Positions 1 through 20,383 of a stretch of 64,000 nucleotides of DNA are shown in pieces. The stretch comes from Erigeron canadensis (Eukaryota > Streptophyta > Magnoliopsida > Asterales > Asteraceae). How positions within the stretch are numbered: the stretch's first letter is position 1; each line of letters begins with the position of its first letter. Made by a program: the position numbers and the translations under genes. The notes under the pieces are model-generated. The model made no database searches. It saw only the letters and a list, made by a program, of their open reading frames with translations, and had not been told where the DNA came from. The stretch spans positions 43,944,213-44,008,212 of the forward strand of contig NC_057761.1 of the NCBI RefSeq assembly GCF_010389155.1, given 5' to 3'.

Positions 1-1
1 T

Positions 2-1912
2 GTTATGCCGGAATCGAAACAACTGCTGTGTAGGTACCACATATGGCAAAACATAATTAAGCACTGCGAACCGGCATTGCGGATGAAGAAAGATGTTAAC
101 ATTGACAGGCTTAACGACTGGTGGAAAAAAGTCTATTAATCTCGGACATTTGACGAGTTTAAGTCACACGAGAAGGAGTTAAAGAATAAACTTGCAGCTT
201 TCCCAGGCGTCTACAAGTACCTGACTGATAATTGGTTGTCCCCGTACCGAGAGCAGTTTGTGTCCTTTTGGGTCGATGAACACCTCAACTACCAAAACCA
301 CACCACAAACAGAGTGGAGGCCGAGCACCACCTACTGAAGGAAGAATTGAGGGGGGAAATGCACATTTACTAGAATCTTGCAATGTGTTGATTCTGTCCT
401 GATCGGTCAAGAGATAGAAATAAGGGGCCAACTGGGGTATAGCAACGGGACCCGGAAGGGGAGACATAATTACAACTGTATGAAGGACCTGTTGGGAAAG
501 GTTTCACATAAAGCTTTGGACATCATGGCTGATGAAATCGTACGCTTAGACAAAGTCCTTAAAAGACATGTAAAAAAATGCGGGTGCAAGGTTCAGTCCA
601 GTTGCGGTCTACCATGTGCCTACAAAATTGCCGAGTACATGCAGCGCGGTTAGTATGGTTTATTACTTGTATTTTTCCATCAAAAGGACATAATTTCATA
701 TACTTATTGATATCAAACAAATGCAGGGACTCGTATTCAGCCTCATGTGATAGACCCGTTTTGGAGAAAGCTTGACTTAACACCGTGGACATGCGTAGAA
801 GACGAAGACGATGTCCATAAAGTCGTTGATGGTCTTACGAATTTCTTGGATCGGCAACCCAAGGCCCAAAAGAAACATTGGTTGTCAAATATTAAAGACA
901 TGTTTAAGCCCGGTAAGACACAAGTGAAAGATCCTCTTGTTCAAAAGACCACACGCAGAAGACCAGTAGAAGACCAGTCGGCTCGAAACAAAAGCCGCCA
1001 AAGGTATACATAATACATCATAAATTTTTCTATCTGATTCAATAAATACATCATATGTAACTACCTCAGTAACTGATTCTTACTAATGGTCTAGGTGCCG
1101 GATCTCAACAAAAACCCACCTGGGCTTCGAAAATCCAAGTCCAGTCGACCGAGGGAATACAAGGTGCCAGATTTGAACAAACCGCCACCTGCGCATCCCG
1201 CGAGACAAAGTGAGTACGCCCCAACGACATCACGGTTCGATCACACACAAGATTATTTTGATGACCTAAAAGGTGCGCGACGAGCCGTCCTAGTCCTGTC
1301 GTTATCCCGAGAAACGAAACTTGTTCGAGGATCAATCCCACCCCGAAGCAGAGTAGGTCAAAGATAATCCTGACATTTTCAGAAACCTGCACCCATATCC
1401 AGGTCTTGATGATATATATACATTCGGGAAGCCGTCCCAATCCGACGGGGTCGGGGAAACACCATATGTGACACAAAAATTATATGGCTTCGGGGAAACG
1501 TCCCAAGCCCATTGGCTCAACTATGACCAACCATATTCCAACTTAGTTGATGACTTCTTCGGGCACCACGGACACAACCTAACTATGCACCCATATATGA
1601 AACAACGCAGGAGCAGGAGTCAGATCCAGAGCAGAGGCACAGTCCTCGGCCAGTTGGGTTGGGTATGTTGCAGAACCGTATAACGCCAGTCTTTCCAAAA
1701 ATTACGATTGGGTACTAGATGAGATACCATCGTACTTAAGGCCGTACGTTGTAGGTGCACAGAATGTCAAAGGAGATGGTAATTGTGGATTTCGAGCTAC
1801 CGCTGTTGCTTTGGGGCTAGATGAGGAGATGGGTGCAGAGTGGGTTCGTACGCAGATGCTCACGGAGTATGAATCTGACCTCGATGGGTATACAAAAGGT
1901 ATACAAACATAA
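2..1912 (+). pseudogene. MULE/FAR1-like transposase fused to OTU domain, decayed
   Basis: Remnant of a plant transposase-derived gene, entering from the left window edge. The first block reads as the C-terminal part of a MULE/FAR1-type transposase (RYHIWQNI, then NRVEAEHHLLKEEL). It contains an in-frame stop near 140, a second near 371 and a frame change before 378. At about 585-648 is a SWIM-like zinc motif (CGCK..CGLPCAYKI). Splice-like junctions at 648/727 join a block reading IDPFWRKLDLTPW; another block begins near 1095 and carries two VPDLNK motifs. A last block, about 1690-1912, holds the OTU cysteine-protease signature GDGNCGFRA (the D-G-N-C motif), but the conserved downstream His region is missing, so the OTU domain is truncated. 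SWIM plus OTU after a MULE core is known in plant element-borne genes. The reading is direct; loss of function is inferred from the stops and frame changes. Confidence 0.75.
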
Positions 1913-2005
1913 AAATACAAATGATCAGTTCACGCAAATCAAGATTACAAAAGGAAATCAAACTTCAGTTAAACGATGAATACAAACATAAACAAAAATT
2001 AAAAA

Positions 2006-3339
2006 CTAATCACTTTCACTATCACTGTCACTATCAGTACCCAACCGCTGTGTGGGGGCCCGTGACGTGCTAGGCCCAGCCTGGGATGATGACGTGCTAG
2101 GCCCGGCCTGGAATGATGGCTGGCTCCAAAGGCTACCCTGGGCGAACATATCACTCACGTTAAAGGACGGTGACTGCTGGGCTGGGAAAGGTTGCTCTAT
2201 ATCCTCTGGGAGGGGGACATTCAGTCCACGTGTTCCCCTAACCACACGCCCAACCACACGAGTATGTCCCGATCGGGTCCCTAAAGCGTCCACAAATGTC
2301 TGCGTAGGCGGGGTATTGGGCACTTGGGAAAGTCTATGGTGGGTATCAAGAAGCCGCTCCTGTACTACATGAACAAAAAATTACAAATAACTACCAATTA
2401 GTTATACTTAATATAAAATTACAAAAAATTATCTTTTTTAAGTGTTGTGCAAGATCTTACATAAATGGGCCTAGCTGCGTTCTGCACCGTCCCATCTCGT
2501 CTTGTGTGGGCCCGCAAATAGAACTCAGGCGGCTCCTCACGTCGCCCATCATTATCTTCCTGTATATACATTAATCAAAGTTATATATTTGTATATCTCT
2601 ATATAAATATATGTATACATATGTGGATATAAATATTTATGTATAACTTACAGCGTAACGCCATTCACGCTGAGCGTATGACTGTCGACCGTGAGTACTG
2701 ACAATATTATCTTGTTGCTGCTTGTTTGTCGTGTTTCTTTGGGCAGCAATCATCCGGGGCTCGCTGGTCCAGTAACCCAGTAGATAACTCCAGACCTGTG
2801 GAGGCATTCCATACGGAGGTTGACCCTCCAATTCTGCCAGCCTCTGTGACCCACCCCTGTCGGTGAACCAAGTCTTCTTGAATTTTGATTTTTTGTCCCA
2901 GTAGATCTTTAGGGCATCCTGACGAATCATCTTGGTCACGGCCTCTCGTAAGGGGTGAGTTTCTAGGTGATCTAGATATGGTTCTAAGTAGAACCGTCTA
3001 TGCAATTTTGTAGTAATAGTTAGCATCTACCATATTTTTTTAATGACGTATTTAAATTATATATAAAAAAAAAATTTATACCATAAGCCAGTCAGTAAGT
3101 CCATCCTTGATGGGCTGGGGCACCTGATCCCACGACTCGTAATTATGTAGGACGGTAGCGACATAGGTCCCCAAATAGCTCTTGTACCATTTGGCGTGGT
3201 CCCCGATGGCCTGCCACCTACTAAGATCGTTATTCTGCATAAGGGAGATACGGCGTCCCGAATTCTGAAACTCTCGCTCCAGATCATTGTTAGCAGCAGC
3301 AGCTCTCCCTGTGCTAATACCTGCAAAACAAAATAAAAT

Positions 3340-3383
<44 letters not shown>

Positions 3384-3507
3384 CCATATATTTATATGCT
3401 TATTACATCAATATATACTTACCACCCGTACGCCTACAACCCCATTTGGGATTCCACCCCCAATTTGGAGGGTCATTGCCACCATCTCCGCCGTAAAGGG
3501 CAGCCAT
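2006..3507 (-). CDS. Plant transposase, Transposase_24 (Ptta/En/Spm) type
   Basis: Five exons give one uninterrupted protein of 383 residues: 3423-3507, 3082-3320, 2652-3026, 2461-2559 and 2006-2359. All introns are GT..AG and all phases agree. The start is MAALYGGDGG; exons 2-3 carry the typical core (YKSYLGTYVATVLHNYESW, then KKSKFKKTWFTDRGGSQRL and PPYGMPPQVW). The C-terminus is rich in Ser, Gln and Asp, ending DSDSDSESD. Proteins of this family are encoded by CACTA (En/Spm) elements and related to the TNPA-type factor, which binds subterminal repeats. The upstream region here holds such repeats (4100-4350) and CACTA-like palindromes (4561-4680), which fits. Intron 1 contains a (TA)n run at 3342-3377. 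The gene converges on the decayed MULE/OTU gene. Intactness suggests recent activity or recent arrival; expression is unknown. Confidence 0.8.
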
Positions 3508-4099
3508 TTTAACCTACATCAGTTATACACAATTTATAAAATAATATAAACAAACATAAATGTCAAAAAAAAGGTGCAAATTAAATTAACATATTTTGGA
3601 CACAAAATTGTTTTTCAAACTTATTATACCTAAAATGACCACATTTTTGCAACTTATTTTTCAAACCTTCGTTTCTAACATTAATACTAACCTAATAACA
3701 ACTATATTAACAATTACAATCATACTAATAAGTGTTTTCCAAGATAATACTAACAATCATATTAACAATAACCATAATGTTTCTAACAATCATCTAATTT
3801 TTAACTATAATAAACAATAATTATAACTACAAATGTTTTCCTAAAAATTAATGAATTTCTAAAAATCATATCATTCCTAACTATAATAACACAATATTTC
3901 CTAACTATAAACTATAACATTTCTATAACTAATACTTTCTAACATATATTTACTAACACTTGTTTTTTAACATATATTTCTTAACATATATTTTCTATAA
4001 CAAACATATATAACATTTATTTTCTATAACTAATAATTTCTATAACAAACAAATATTTGATAACATTATTATATATTAAAATAAAAACAACTATTTAAA

Positions 4100-4350
4100 A
4101 GGTAAATGATTGTTACCTCGTCTGAAAACTGGTTCACCAGAAAAATGAGTAGAACAAAAACCGGACTGACTGGGTCGCCGGAAAAATTTATGTCGCCGGA
4201 AAACTGGTTCATCGGAGTTCGCCGGAATTCCTCAAAACTGGTTTTCCGTATATCACCGGAAAAAAGTTCCCCGCAATACTGGTTGGCCTGAAAACTTATT
4301 CGCCGGAAAAAAGTCGCCGCTAAAACCGCGTCTGAAAATGGACTCCGGGA
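4100..4350. repeat. Subterminal CGCCGGAAAA-type repeats
   Basis: Several near copies of CGCCGGAAAA or its variants (TCACCGGAAAA, CGCCGGAATT) occur within 250 bases, along with repeated AACTGGTT words. They lie upstream of the minus-strand Transposase_24 gene and inside the presumed CACTA end. Short subterminal repeats are the known binding sites of TNPA-like proteins in En/Spm; that role here is inferred from position. Confidence 0.55.
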
Positions 4351-4560
4351 CACCGTAAAACGTGGGTCGTGTAAAAAGGATTGTTGATAACGAGGATGAG
4401 GGGATAGATGGCCGGATTTTGTGAATAAAAAAAGTTAAACGAACAAAAAAGATAGGAAATTATGGAGGAAGTGAGGAGGAGTTCTTACGGAGAAGGAGAG
4501 GAATACCGGAGGAGAAGAAGAGAGTGCGTGTTTATAACGATATATCTGCAGTTGGGGGCT

Positions 4561-4680
4561 CACTATTTGCGGCGACGTCGCCGCTAATAGTGGGGTCCAC
4601 ACCACGTGATTCGGTCGCTCTTTAATGCTGCAGTCTGACTGAGGGACCCACTATTTGCGGCGACGTCGCCGCTAATAGTG
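4561..4680. mobile_element. CACTA-type terminus: two identical 32-bp palindromes
   Basis: The same 32-bp near-perfect palindrome appears at 4561-4592 and 4649-4680. Each half is CACTATTTGCGGCGAC or its one-mismatch mirror, so each copy starts CACTA and ends TAGTG. The spacer is flanked by inverted GGGGTCC/GGGACCC words. CACTA elements end in CACTA...TAGTG, and GCGGCGAC-rich subterminal palindromes are common in them. One of the TAGTG ends (4592 or 4680) is likely the right terminus of the element carrying the Transposase_24 gene. The left terminus is not identified. Confidence 0.55.
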
Positions 4681-5215
4681 GGTGGTTGGGTTACGCGCTT
4701 TTGCATGGTCGGGTTACGCGCTTCGATAAAATAAGACAGCAGCTGCTTTCTGTAAGTGTACAAATTCTTTACCAATGTACCATTGGTTTGGAACTCCATA
4801 ACCTGTCCCTTTTATCTTTTTCTTGCACAGATTTTGTTTTCTTGTACCAAGTTTCTTTTCAATTTTTTCACCATATTTGCGCAAAACATGTTGAAAAATC
4901 ACCAAATTAACCTTTTTTATTTTTTAAAAAAAGCTCAGAGGCAACGTGTTGACTCAAAAACATCCCCTTTTACTTTCTTTTCCTCACACATAGTCTTTCA
5001 CCAAAGTGACCAACTCACAAATTTGATGTGTTCGTAATCAATTAAAAGCTTATAATCGACACCTAAATGTCTGAAAATGATGGTCCCATTTAATATATAA
5101 AAATTTATGATGTCACTTAGCAAAGTAATGATTTCATATGTTAAAAAAAAGATAAATATTCTATGTATCAATTTTTTCGTGTTTTTCAAATAAACACTTT
5201 TTATCTTTGCCGTTA
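4681..5215. other. Intergenic, no gene seen
   Basis: AT-rich sequence with a tandem GGTTACGCGCTT word at about 4688-4723. Open frames here are short and resemble no known protein. Confidence 0.5.
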
Positions 5216-5221
5216 ACTTTT

Positions 5222-5999
5222 GGCTAAAATCATCCTCGTGGTTTGCATTCCGTCCATGCCGTTAACCCCCTCACATGCAAGTCACGTGAAAGGAATTTTC
5301 GACTTTTTATAAAGTTAAGTGCAAAAATCGTCCCTGTGGTTTGTCGTTTTTGTATTTTTCATCCTCGCCGTTAACAAATCCAGGAGAACTTTTCAAACAA
5401 AAATTACCGGTAACAATTTAATACAAACAAAACTACATACATTGGAGGATCTGGTCAATTACTTTCAAATTCAAAGACGTACTTACAATTTTTAAATACA
5501 ATTCAAATACATGCTTACAATTTTTAAATACCGGTAGTATTACCCTTAATACCGGTATCGGAGAGTACTCTAATACAACTATTTTCGGTATTACCGTTCC
5601 GGCAATTTCCGGTATTTTCATTTTTTATTTTTTGAACTTTATTAAAAATTATTTTTATAATATTTTAATGTTGTTTTTTGTAATTTGTGAACTTTCTTAT
5701 ATTTTGTTATAAAGTGTCTATTTGGTATTATTTTTGAGTGAGTTATAACTATATTTTGACTATTTTCGTTAAATTGTAGTAAGTTTTATAACATTTAAAA
5801 AAAAAAATTAAATTAGCCGTACCGACCGGTATTAAATTAGATCCTCATATGTAGGTATATATAAGTTTTTGATTTAAGTTTGTTTTGGTTTTTGATTAAA
5901 TATTTGCTTGCAGATTTGTTAAATACAAGGATAACAAAATGCAAAAAGGACAAACCATAAGGACGAATTTTGCAATTAACCATAGGAACAAACAATGAA
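5222..5999. mobile_element. Inverted-repeat element related to the 30204-31542 element
   Basis: A block near 5321-5348 (CGTCCCTGTGGTTTGTC) recurs inverted near 5946-5972 (GGACAAACCATAAGGACG). The flanking words CATCCTCGTGGTTTG at 5230 and CATAGGAACAAAC at 5979 also pair. The interior has ACCGGTAT/CGGTATTACCG words and the AAGTCACGTGA phrase found again in the larger element at 30204-31542. Probably a non-autonomous DNA transposon with long, degraded inverted ends; exact ends and target duplication are not resolved. Confidence 0.4.
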
Positions 6000-6026
6000 G
6001 ATGGGTGAAAAGACATAAATGCACCT

Positions 6027-6131
6027 CCAGGACTGCTGCTGTTAATAGCGTCTATGAACTTCTTGGTGAGGACTCTTCGACCGGGACACAACTCTAGGAC
6101 TATTGCTGTCAATAGCGTTGAACGTCTTGGA
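6027..6131 (+). repeat. Imperfect direct duplication of about 40 bp
   Basis: The phrase CTCCAGGACTGCTGCTGTTAA and its continuation (6022-6067) is repeated with changes at 6092-6131 (CTCTAGGACTATTGCTGTCAA...). Spacing is about 65 bases. No function is apparent. Confidence 0.45.
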
Positions 6132-8938
6132 AGGAAAGGACGCACCTCCAAGACGCCACCAGACTATAACACACACACAAAATTTAGGTGCAAAATTGGG
6201 TTAACTCACTATAGAGCAAATTCTATATTAATATAACAGTCAATTAAACAAATAATAAACATACAATACATCATTAAGGATTTAAGTAAAATCTTTATAT
6301 ATAAATATGGAATGGATGTCCATATTCCTTAATAGATTAATTAGAGAGATATTATATTAAATTATGAGATTTGTTGCTTGAAAAATAAGCCTTCAAGCCA
6401 GTATTGTATTATAAATATAAGCCTCTGTATGAGATATTGAATATAGAACTAAGTTAGAATGATTAATATAAGAATATATATACAAAATTTTATTCTAAGA
6501 CTTGAATGTTGATGCATTGATCATGGGTTTATAGAATTTTGTTTAAGCATTGACATATAATAACAGACGTTATTTTGGTTATTTGATTTATTATAGCAAT
6601 AGCCATTTGTTTAGAAATTTTCTTTTCTTATGTGTTAGCGCTACACATTGTTATATATATAATGGTATATATTTTCTCGCATGATCATAAAAGATTGCCC
6701 TAATACATTTACTATGTCTGTTTATAGATTGGATTGGATTATATTACGAATCAAATCTTTATGGTGATTCTTGCTTAATATGCTATAAATATGTATATTT
6801 TTAAGGAAAAGTTGTATATAAAATCTTGAAACTACGAGATACATTATAAATTATGTTTTGAGTTTTAGATGTTAAATGTGAGTTTATATGAAATAGACAT
6901 CAAATTATATATGCATCTATTAAGAACCAAAGTTATTTCTTTGGGAATAATTTTATGCATATATGTGATATGTTGCTGTATTCTAAAGCTGGCTATGAAT
7001 AATTCCTCTATAATTGTAAGATTTTGGATAATCCATTAATTTGTATAAAGATACTTGATGATGTTTATATGGTCATGTATATTCTTTTGCTTGTGATGAC
7101 TTAATTAAAGGTTATCGTCACACAAACTCATTAATTATTGCAAGATTGATAACAGTTAATCACTTAATTGGCATGGGAATTTAATTATGCATTGTCGTTC
7201 TTCTATAAATGGTTGTACAAGATGTGTAAGTGAATAAGTTTATTATGTATGTTCATAAGAACGGGAAAAAAAGACGGTGTATGCATGTATAGTTGATGAC
7301 CCAAATAAATATTAGCATAAGATGTTTCTTACTTTCAATGCTATCTTGACGGACATATCGTTGGGTTAAGAAAAGCTCATATAATGTTACAATAAAGAAT
7401 AAAAGTTTGAAGTGATTATGCACTAATATCTTTTGAATTATGTGGCTTGTATCGAAATACATGTTTGTAATAAACAAGAAGTTTATAGACTTCAAGGTTA
7501 ATTGGCATGATCGGTTGGACTATCCCGGGTCAATGATGATGCGAAATGTATAGAAGATCGTCAAGAGATTCTTCAAGGCAGTTATTTAAAGTTGAGGTGA
7601 TTTGCTCTATAAGTATGTATATGCCAAATTGCCAAGTATGGTAAGGATTAAAATTCCTTAATTATATGGAACATTATTAAAGAAATGTATATAGGCCTAT
7701 ACATCTATCAAACGACCATTTAGTGTTTAAAATCGATGCATAATCTAAATGGGTCATCAAAGTCTCAACATGATGTTTGCGTAATTAATTGCTCATCTTC
7801 TAAGCTTGGGAGCATGTTCCATATTGTATTGGCAATAATGATTAATTTGGTAATGATTATATAGAGCAAAATGAATATGATTTTGGGCCATGTAATTATT
7901 TAACATGCAATAATATGAACTCGCATCATGCCAATAGAGTTCCTCCCCAATGAAATTGGTTTATGGTCAGAAACCACGTATGTCTCATAAGAGTTTTGAA
8001 TGTGCAATATATGATTAAGTTGCTCCACTACAATGAACAAAGATGAGACTTCAAAGAATGTTGGAAATAATGTTGGGAAAATAGACGTGCCTTGGAAGTG
8101 TGTAAGCTTATGCTTTGATTCAGTTCGAAACTGTCTGATTAGACTAGACACTAGTATGACTGTTTTGGGTATAAGTTAAAACATGGAAGAGGTGTACGTA
8201 TTCAATAAAGCCATCATTGGAAGATTTGTTTGTGGCTTAAGTTTCTCATTGACATGTAGTTTTCCCAACATTAGGGGGAGATGTTCCCAACATTAAGGGA
8301 AAATGGAAAGCAGCTGTTGAAATGAGTAAAACTGAATTATCAAAGATCATCACATCAATGAATATAAACTTAAAGTTTGTTGGATAATTCATTCACATGA
8401 TTTAGTAATTGCCAGCAATGTAAACTGACCAAAAAAGTTGCTGATGTGTATTTTCTATTCTTAAATTTATAAACACGAAATACCTAGCTACTGACTACTA
8501 CACACTTGCGGGCAGTGTACCCGTTTGTAGGAAATATAGTGACTTGGTAAGTACGAGGTCGAACACAAGGACTTATTAAGCAATTATTACAATAAAGTGA
8601 TTCAGATTAAAAGGGGGTTTTGTGGCCGAATTGCCACTTTGCAAGAGTTAGTAAGAAAAGTCAGTAATCCCGTAGGATTAATCGCAAGAGAATATTTGTT
8701 GTTAAATTTCGAACAATAATTTGAAAGGACACCTACTTGGATCAGCTCACATGTCAATCATCGGGTCTAAACATTACTTGCATTTGTTGAACGACTCAAA
8801 AGATAGACAAGACGAACTTTCGTTATACTTGACACTTTAATTGCTCCAAATATAGTTATCGCTTCCGCGTTTAATTTCTATCCAAAACAATTAAGCATTA
8901 AGATCCTGAGTTGATTTTCACGATTCAACCTATAAAGC

Positions 8939-9125
8939 TTTCTTCCGAACTGCTTATTCACCTAATCAGATTCCTCTATCATAAGTGTTTACACATTCAA
9001 AGTGAATTTAATTGTTTAAAATCTTTATCGTTAGTTTCTTCCGAACTCCAACGACTTTAGGCTAATTATAGACCGATCAACCTTTTCATAAACCAATTGA
9101 CAATGACATAGATTTCTTCCGAACT
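8939..9125 (+). repeat. Three copies of TTTCTTCCGAACT in solo LTR A
   Basis: The 13-mer TTTCTTCCGAACT occurs at 8939-8951, 9035-9047 and 9113-9125, each with different flanks. The matching part of solo LTR B has a different repeated motif (GGTACCACCAA). Role unknown. Confidence 0.7.
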
Positions 9126-9519
9126 TCTAATTACGATTATCAATCAATAAATATAAAAGATGAAAACAATATTTAAACTCAAATAAATATGGATCTTCGA
9201 TTACACGTAAAAACCTTGTTCAACGTTTGCAAGTAACATTCACAACGACCCTATGACATGTTCACTACCCAAGCGGGTGCAAAGAAGATTTAGCCACTCA
9301 TATTAAAATAAGAATAACAAATCAAATATGAAAAATTCATTGTTACCGTATACAAGAAATCGAGAGCAACGAACAAATTAAACCCAATCGTGTTTTAGAT
9401 CTTCAAAGATGACGATTCGGGTGAAAAACCTCCTTCAAGAGCTTCAAAAACGACTGAGATATGACTTAGGGTTTCTAAGTTATGAAAAAGTTCCTTTAAA
9501 ATTCGTCCAAAAGAGTTTT

Positions 9520-9527
9520 TATATAAA
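9520..9527 (+). promoter_or_regulatory. TATA box of solo LTR A
   Basis: TATATAAAG after a T-rich run, in the second half of the LTR. It is the best core-promoter match in the element. The palindrome array begins about 10 bases downstream, so the array would lie around and after the transcription start. Confidence 0.55.
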
Positions 9528-9536
9528 GTCCACGCG

Positions 9537-9755
9537 TAACTGCCGTTATAGACTTGTAACTCCCGTTACACGGGTTAACTTTCATTCTTTGCAGATTTCG
9601 TCCTTCAGCTACTAACGGGCGTTAAGAATTTGTAACTCCCATTAAGACCCAGCTTGTAACTCCCGTTAGGACAAATGTAACTGCAGTTACAGTGGCCATG
9701 TTATTTCCTTGATCTTCTTAACGACCATTAGATGTATTGTAACTGGAGTTAAGCT
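9537..9755 (+). repeat. Array of GTAACTNNNGTTAC-type palindromes
   Basis: About eight short interrupted palindromes in 220 bases, all of the TAAC...GTTA type. Examples are GTAACTCCCGTTAC (about 9558), TAACGGGCGTTA (about 9614), GTAACTCCCGTTAG (about 9656), the perfect palindrome GTAACTGCAGTTAC (about 9678) and GTAACTGGAGTTAA (about 9740). The arms are kept while the central bases vary. They start right after the TATA box. Confidence 0.75.
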
Positions 9756-11430
9756 TCTTTCATTAAGATTTCTTAATTTTAACCTCCTTTTTCACTATAT
9801 CTTCGACCCAATTCATCCACGAACTTCACGATGTACTTTCTTAAGTTGTTTTTGGCCATTTTCCTCTATGAACCTGCTATCGACCTGAAACCACTCATAC
9901 ATACCATAAAGCATCGAAATATAGGAAAATGACTAACAATTACATATAAAACGACCTAAAAGCAATGTGGGAAATATGTATATATTTAGTCACATCAGTT
10001 GCTAATTCTCCTGTTGGTAATAAGTGTACGCACATTTGAAAGTGGTAGAAAAGTCGATTTCAAATAAAAAGCCTTGAATGAAAATGAACATAAAGTTAAG
10101 ATGGTCAAAGTCGAGGTATAAAGACCCCATAAGAGATTGATGACGAAAATCTAGACATGAAGGTTTTTAAGAAACCCAGGTAACTAAAAAATAATGAGAT
10201 CTCAAGGATTTGTGGGCATGTCTAGATACTTGTGGAATCAAAAAATAAATAAAAACAACTTCGAAGTTGATTGAATTCATGCTAAAAATATGTATAATTG
10301 TGAGGATCTTGAAAGCATGCATGCACTTAATATTGATATGATATGATATGGATGATTGGCCAAAGATGAAAAGACGCTAATAGTTTGGGATATGAAGACC
10401 AAGCACTTGAAATTACAGAAACTATATGGTGGAAGCAACTAAATTAAAAGTTTGGTAAAATAAGAAAGTCTTGGTTTGCGTCTAAAGAATATGGAAAGAG
10501 CTCATTTGATATTGAGATTCCATGAGGGATATAAAATGCACGAAGCATGTCTCGTGATTTAAAACGATTGAAACACGTGTGAAAATTTCTCGAGAATATT
10601 GTTTGTCAATGAAATTATTGTTGTTGAAACTTATAAAGAAATCCGGATATGAATACGAGATAAGTTTCATGTATTTTGATGATTTGAATATTAATGGACT
10701 CTGAGAGAGTGTCCAATGATGATTGAATTTATGAATGTCAAATAAAAGACAAAGTCTCTGTATTGGTTTATGAATATAACATCTTACGGATGAATCAATG
10801 CACATCGTGAAAGCTAAGAGAAAAAGATGTTAAATATACTTTATTTGGATAAATGACGCTCATGGTTATGAGGTCACATGATAAAACCCCTCTGACTTTT
10901 AAATATATGATCACAATGTTCGGATGGAAGTGTCATATAAGCATTGATAGTTCTCGCGATTTAAACATTAGATAATACATCATTTACTTTGAATTTATAA
11001 GGAATACATAGCTTGTAAAGTAAGACAATGTACCTGAAAAAGATGTATGATGTATTGTAAAACATGATATGTATTGAGAAAGTGAAGTTAAGGAATTCGT
11101 TCGTGCGAGAATCAAACATATAAATAAAGACACTTACTATTACAAGATAAAAGGCGTTGTTTGTGATGTTGATTTGCGCCAACCAACGAATTTCAAGTGA
11201 TGTGATTATGAGGGGAAGAAGATACGCGTTGCACTCTTTTTCTCTTGAGCAAGACTTTGTCCCACTGGGTTTTCCTGTCAAGGTTTTTAATGAAGCAACA
11301 TCCCCGGGCGTATCAAAAGAATTATGTACTTTTTTCCCTTCACTAGAATTTTGTCCCATTGAGGCAACTGCCCAATTGAATGTTACTGTGGTGTTTCGAA
11401 TGCTGACCGCTAACTACTAACTTCCCGGTT

Positions 11431-12335
11431 TAAAAAAAAAAAGTGTTCATCACTTTTGAATATAATTTCTAAAAAAAGTGTTCATCACTCGCTATTTTGA
11501 ATATAATTTCTTTGGACTCACTGAATAATGGTCTATTTGATGAAATTCTAATAAAAACTTGTGAACCTAGCATCGGTTGAAACTTATCAATCACTATAGC
11601 TCAACAGAAAAACAAAAACGAGGCGGCAAGCTGGATTGCCAACGTGTTTTTGTTGGTTTCACAGTTACAATCATAAGTTGAGTAGCATTACAACATATAA
11701 GGCGGTATATCCGTATATGTATCAATATTACGTCCTAGTACGGTATTAAAAGAGCGCAAAACGGATTATGAACCACAAGTTTAGAGGTACCATATATCGA
11801 GTTCTTTTTGCTGATGTTCACAAAACAGTTTCAAATAATGAAAATTTTTACGAAGACTTAAAGCATGATCTTTATATTAAAGCATTTTTTAGTGCTTAGG
11901 CTATGATGTATTGCATGAATGTATGGTGAATTATATGACAAGGCTAGTTAGTTTCATATACTATACGATAAGATACATATACGACAATTTTGTGATATAC
12001 AAGCGGTAGACAAGGCCAGGTAGATTGCAATTGCGATTATGTACAATACTAATACGATGTGTTAACATGTTGGAGTGACTGCAACTAATTAAGACTGTTA
12101 TTTTGTTCAGTCCAGTAACTATTTTACAGACAATTTCTCCATTAGAAGAACTCAGAGCCTATTTGTAAACATTGACCAAATCGGGTCAAGCACAACTATT
12201 CCCATTTCCAAGCCAGGCCCAAACCTAACATTTTTGTTCTCTTGAGTAAATTAGCATCTAAGCTTAATGGATCCTTGCTATCTTCACTGTACACTCAAGT
12301 CTAAAATCTAAAACCTCAACAACCTTTCTATGCCT
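11431..12335. other. Intergenic, 3' flank of the ABCC gene
   Basis: A direct repeat of AAAAAAAGTGTTCATCACT occurs at about 11437 and 11473. Otherwise AT-rich sequence without a supported gene. The last 100-200 bases are probably the 3'UTR of the minus-strand ABCC gene. Confidence 0.5.

Positions 12336-20383
<8,048 letters not shown>

Larger units (their letters stand above)
8442..9997 (+). mobile_element. Solo LTR A, 1556 bp, with 5-bp TSD
   Basis: The element starts TGATGTG and ends CACATCA, the TG..CA ends of an LTR. It is flanked by the perfect 5-bp duplication GTTGC (8437-8441 and 9998-10002). Neither side has a primer-binding site, internal region or second LTR, so it is read as a solo LTR. 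Near the start is GGGCAGTGTACCC, a phrase shared with the copy at 55091-56730. The TATA box at 9520-9527 gives plus-strand orientation. Family is likely Ty3/gypsy-like, possibly the Tat/Ogre group, but this is not proven. It sits inside the older copia element, so it is the younger insertion. Confidence 0.8.
6240..11430 (+). mobile_element. Degenerate Ty1/copia retrotransposon, interrupted
   Basis: An old copia element whose coding sequence is broken by many stops but still readable. The left part (about 6290-6480) resembles a copia 5' LTR, with a TATA-like TATAAATATAAG near 6410. At 7504-7600 the GAG-pre-integrase motif reads WHDRLDYPGSMMMR. At about 7935-7965 the integrase-core region reads PMKLVYGQKPRMSH. 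Around 8262-8300 is the FPTLGG-like stretch that lies between integrase and reverse transcriptase. A 1556-bp solo LTR interrupts the element at 8441; coding similarity resumes at 10003 (VANSPVG). The 3' end near 11190-11400 resembles the region around a copia LTR. There is no intact reverse transcriptase, so the element is dead. Lineage is not assigned. Confidence 0.6.

Noticed and set aside
3057..3387. Two overlapping minus-strand frames beginning with Tyr/Ile runs
   Set aside because: Their starts are translated (TA)n from intron 1 of the Transposase_24 gene; only the 3082-3320 part is exon.
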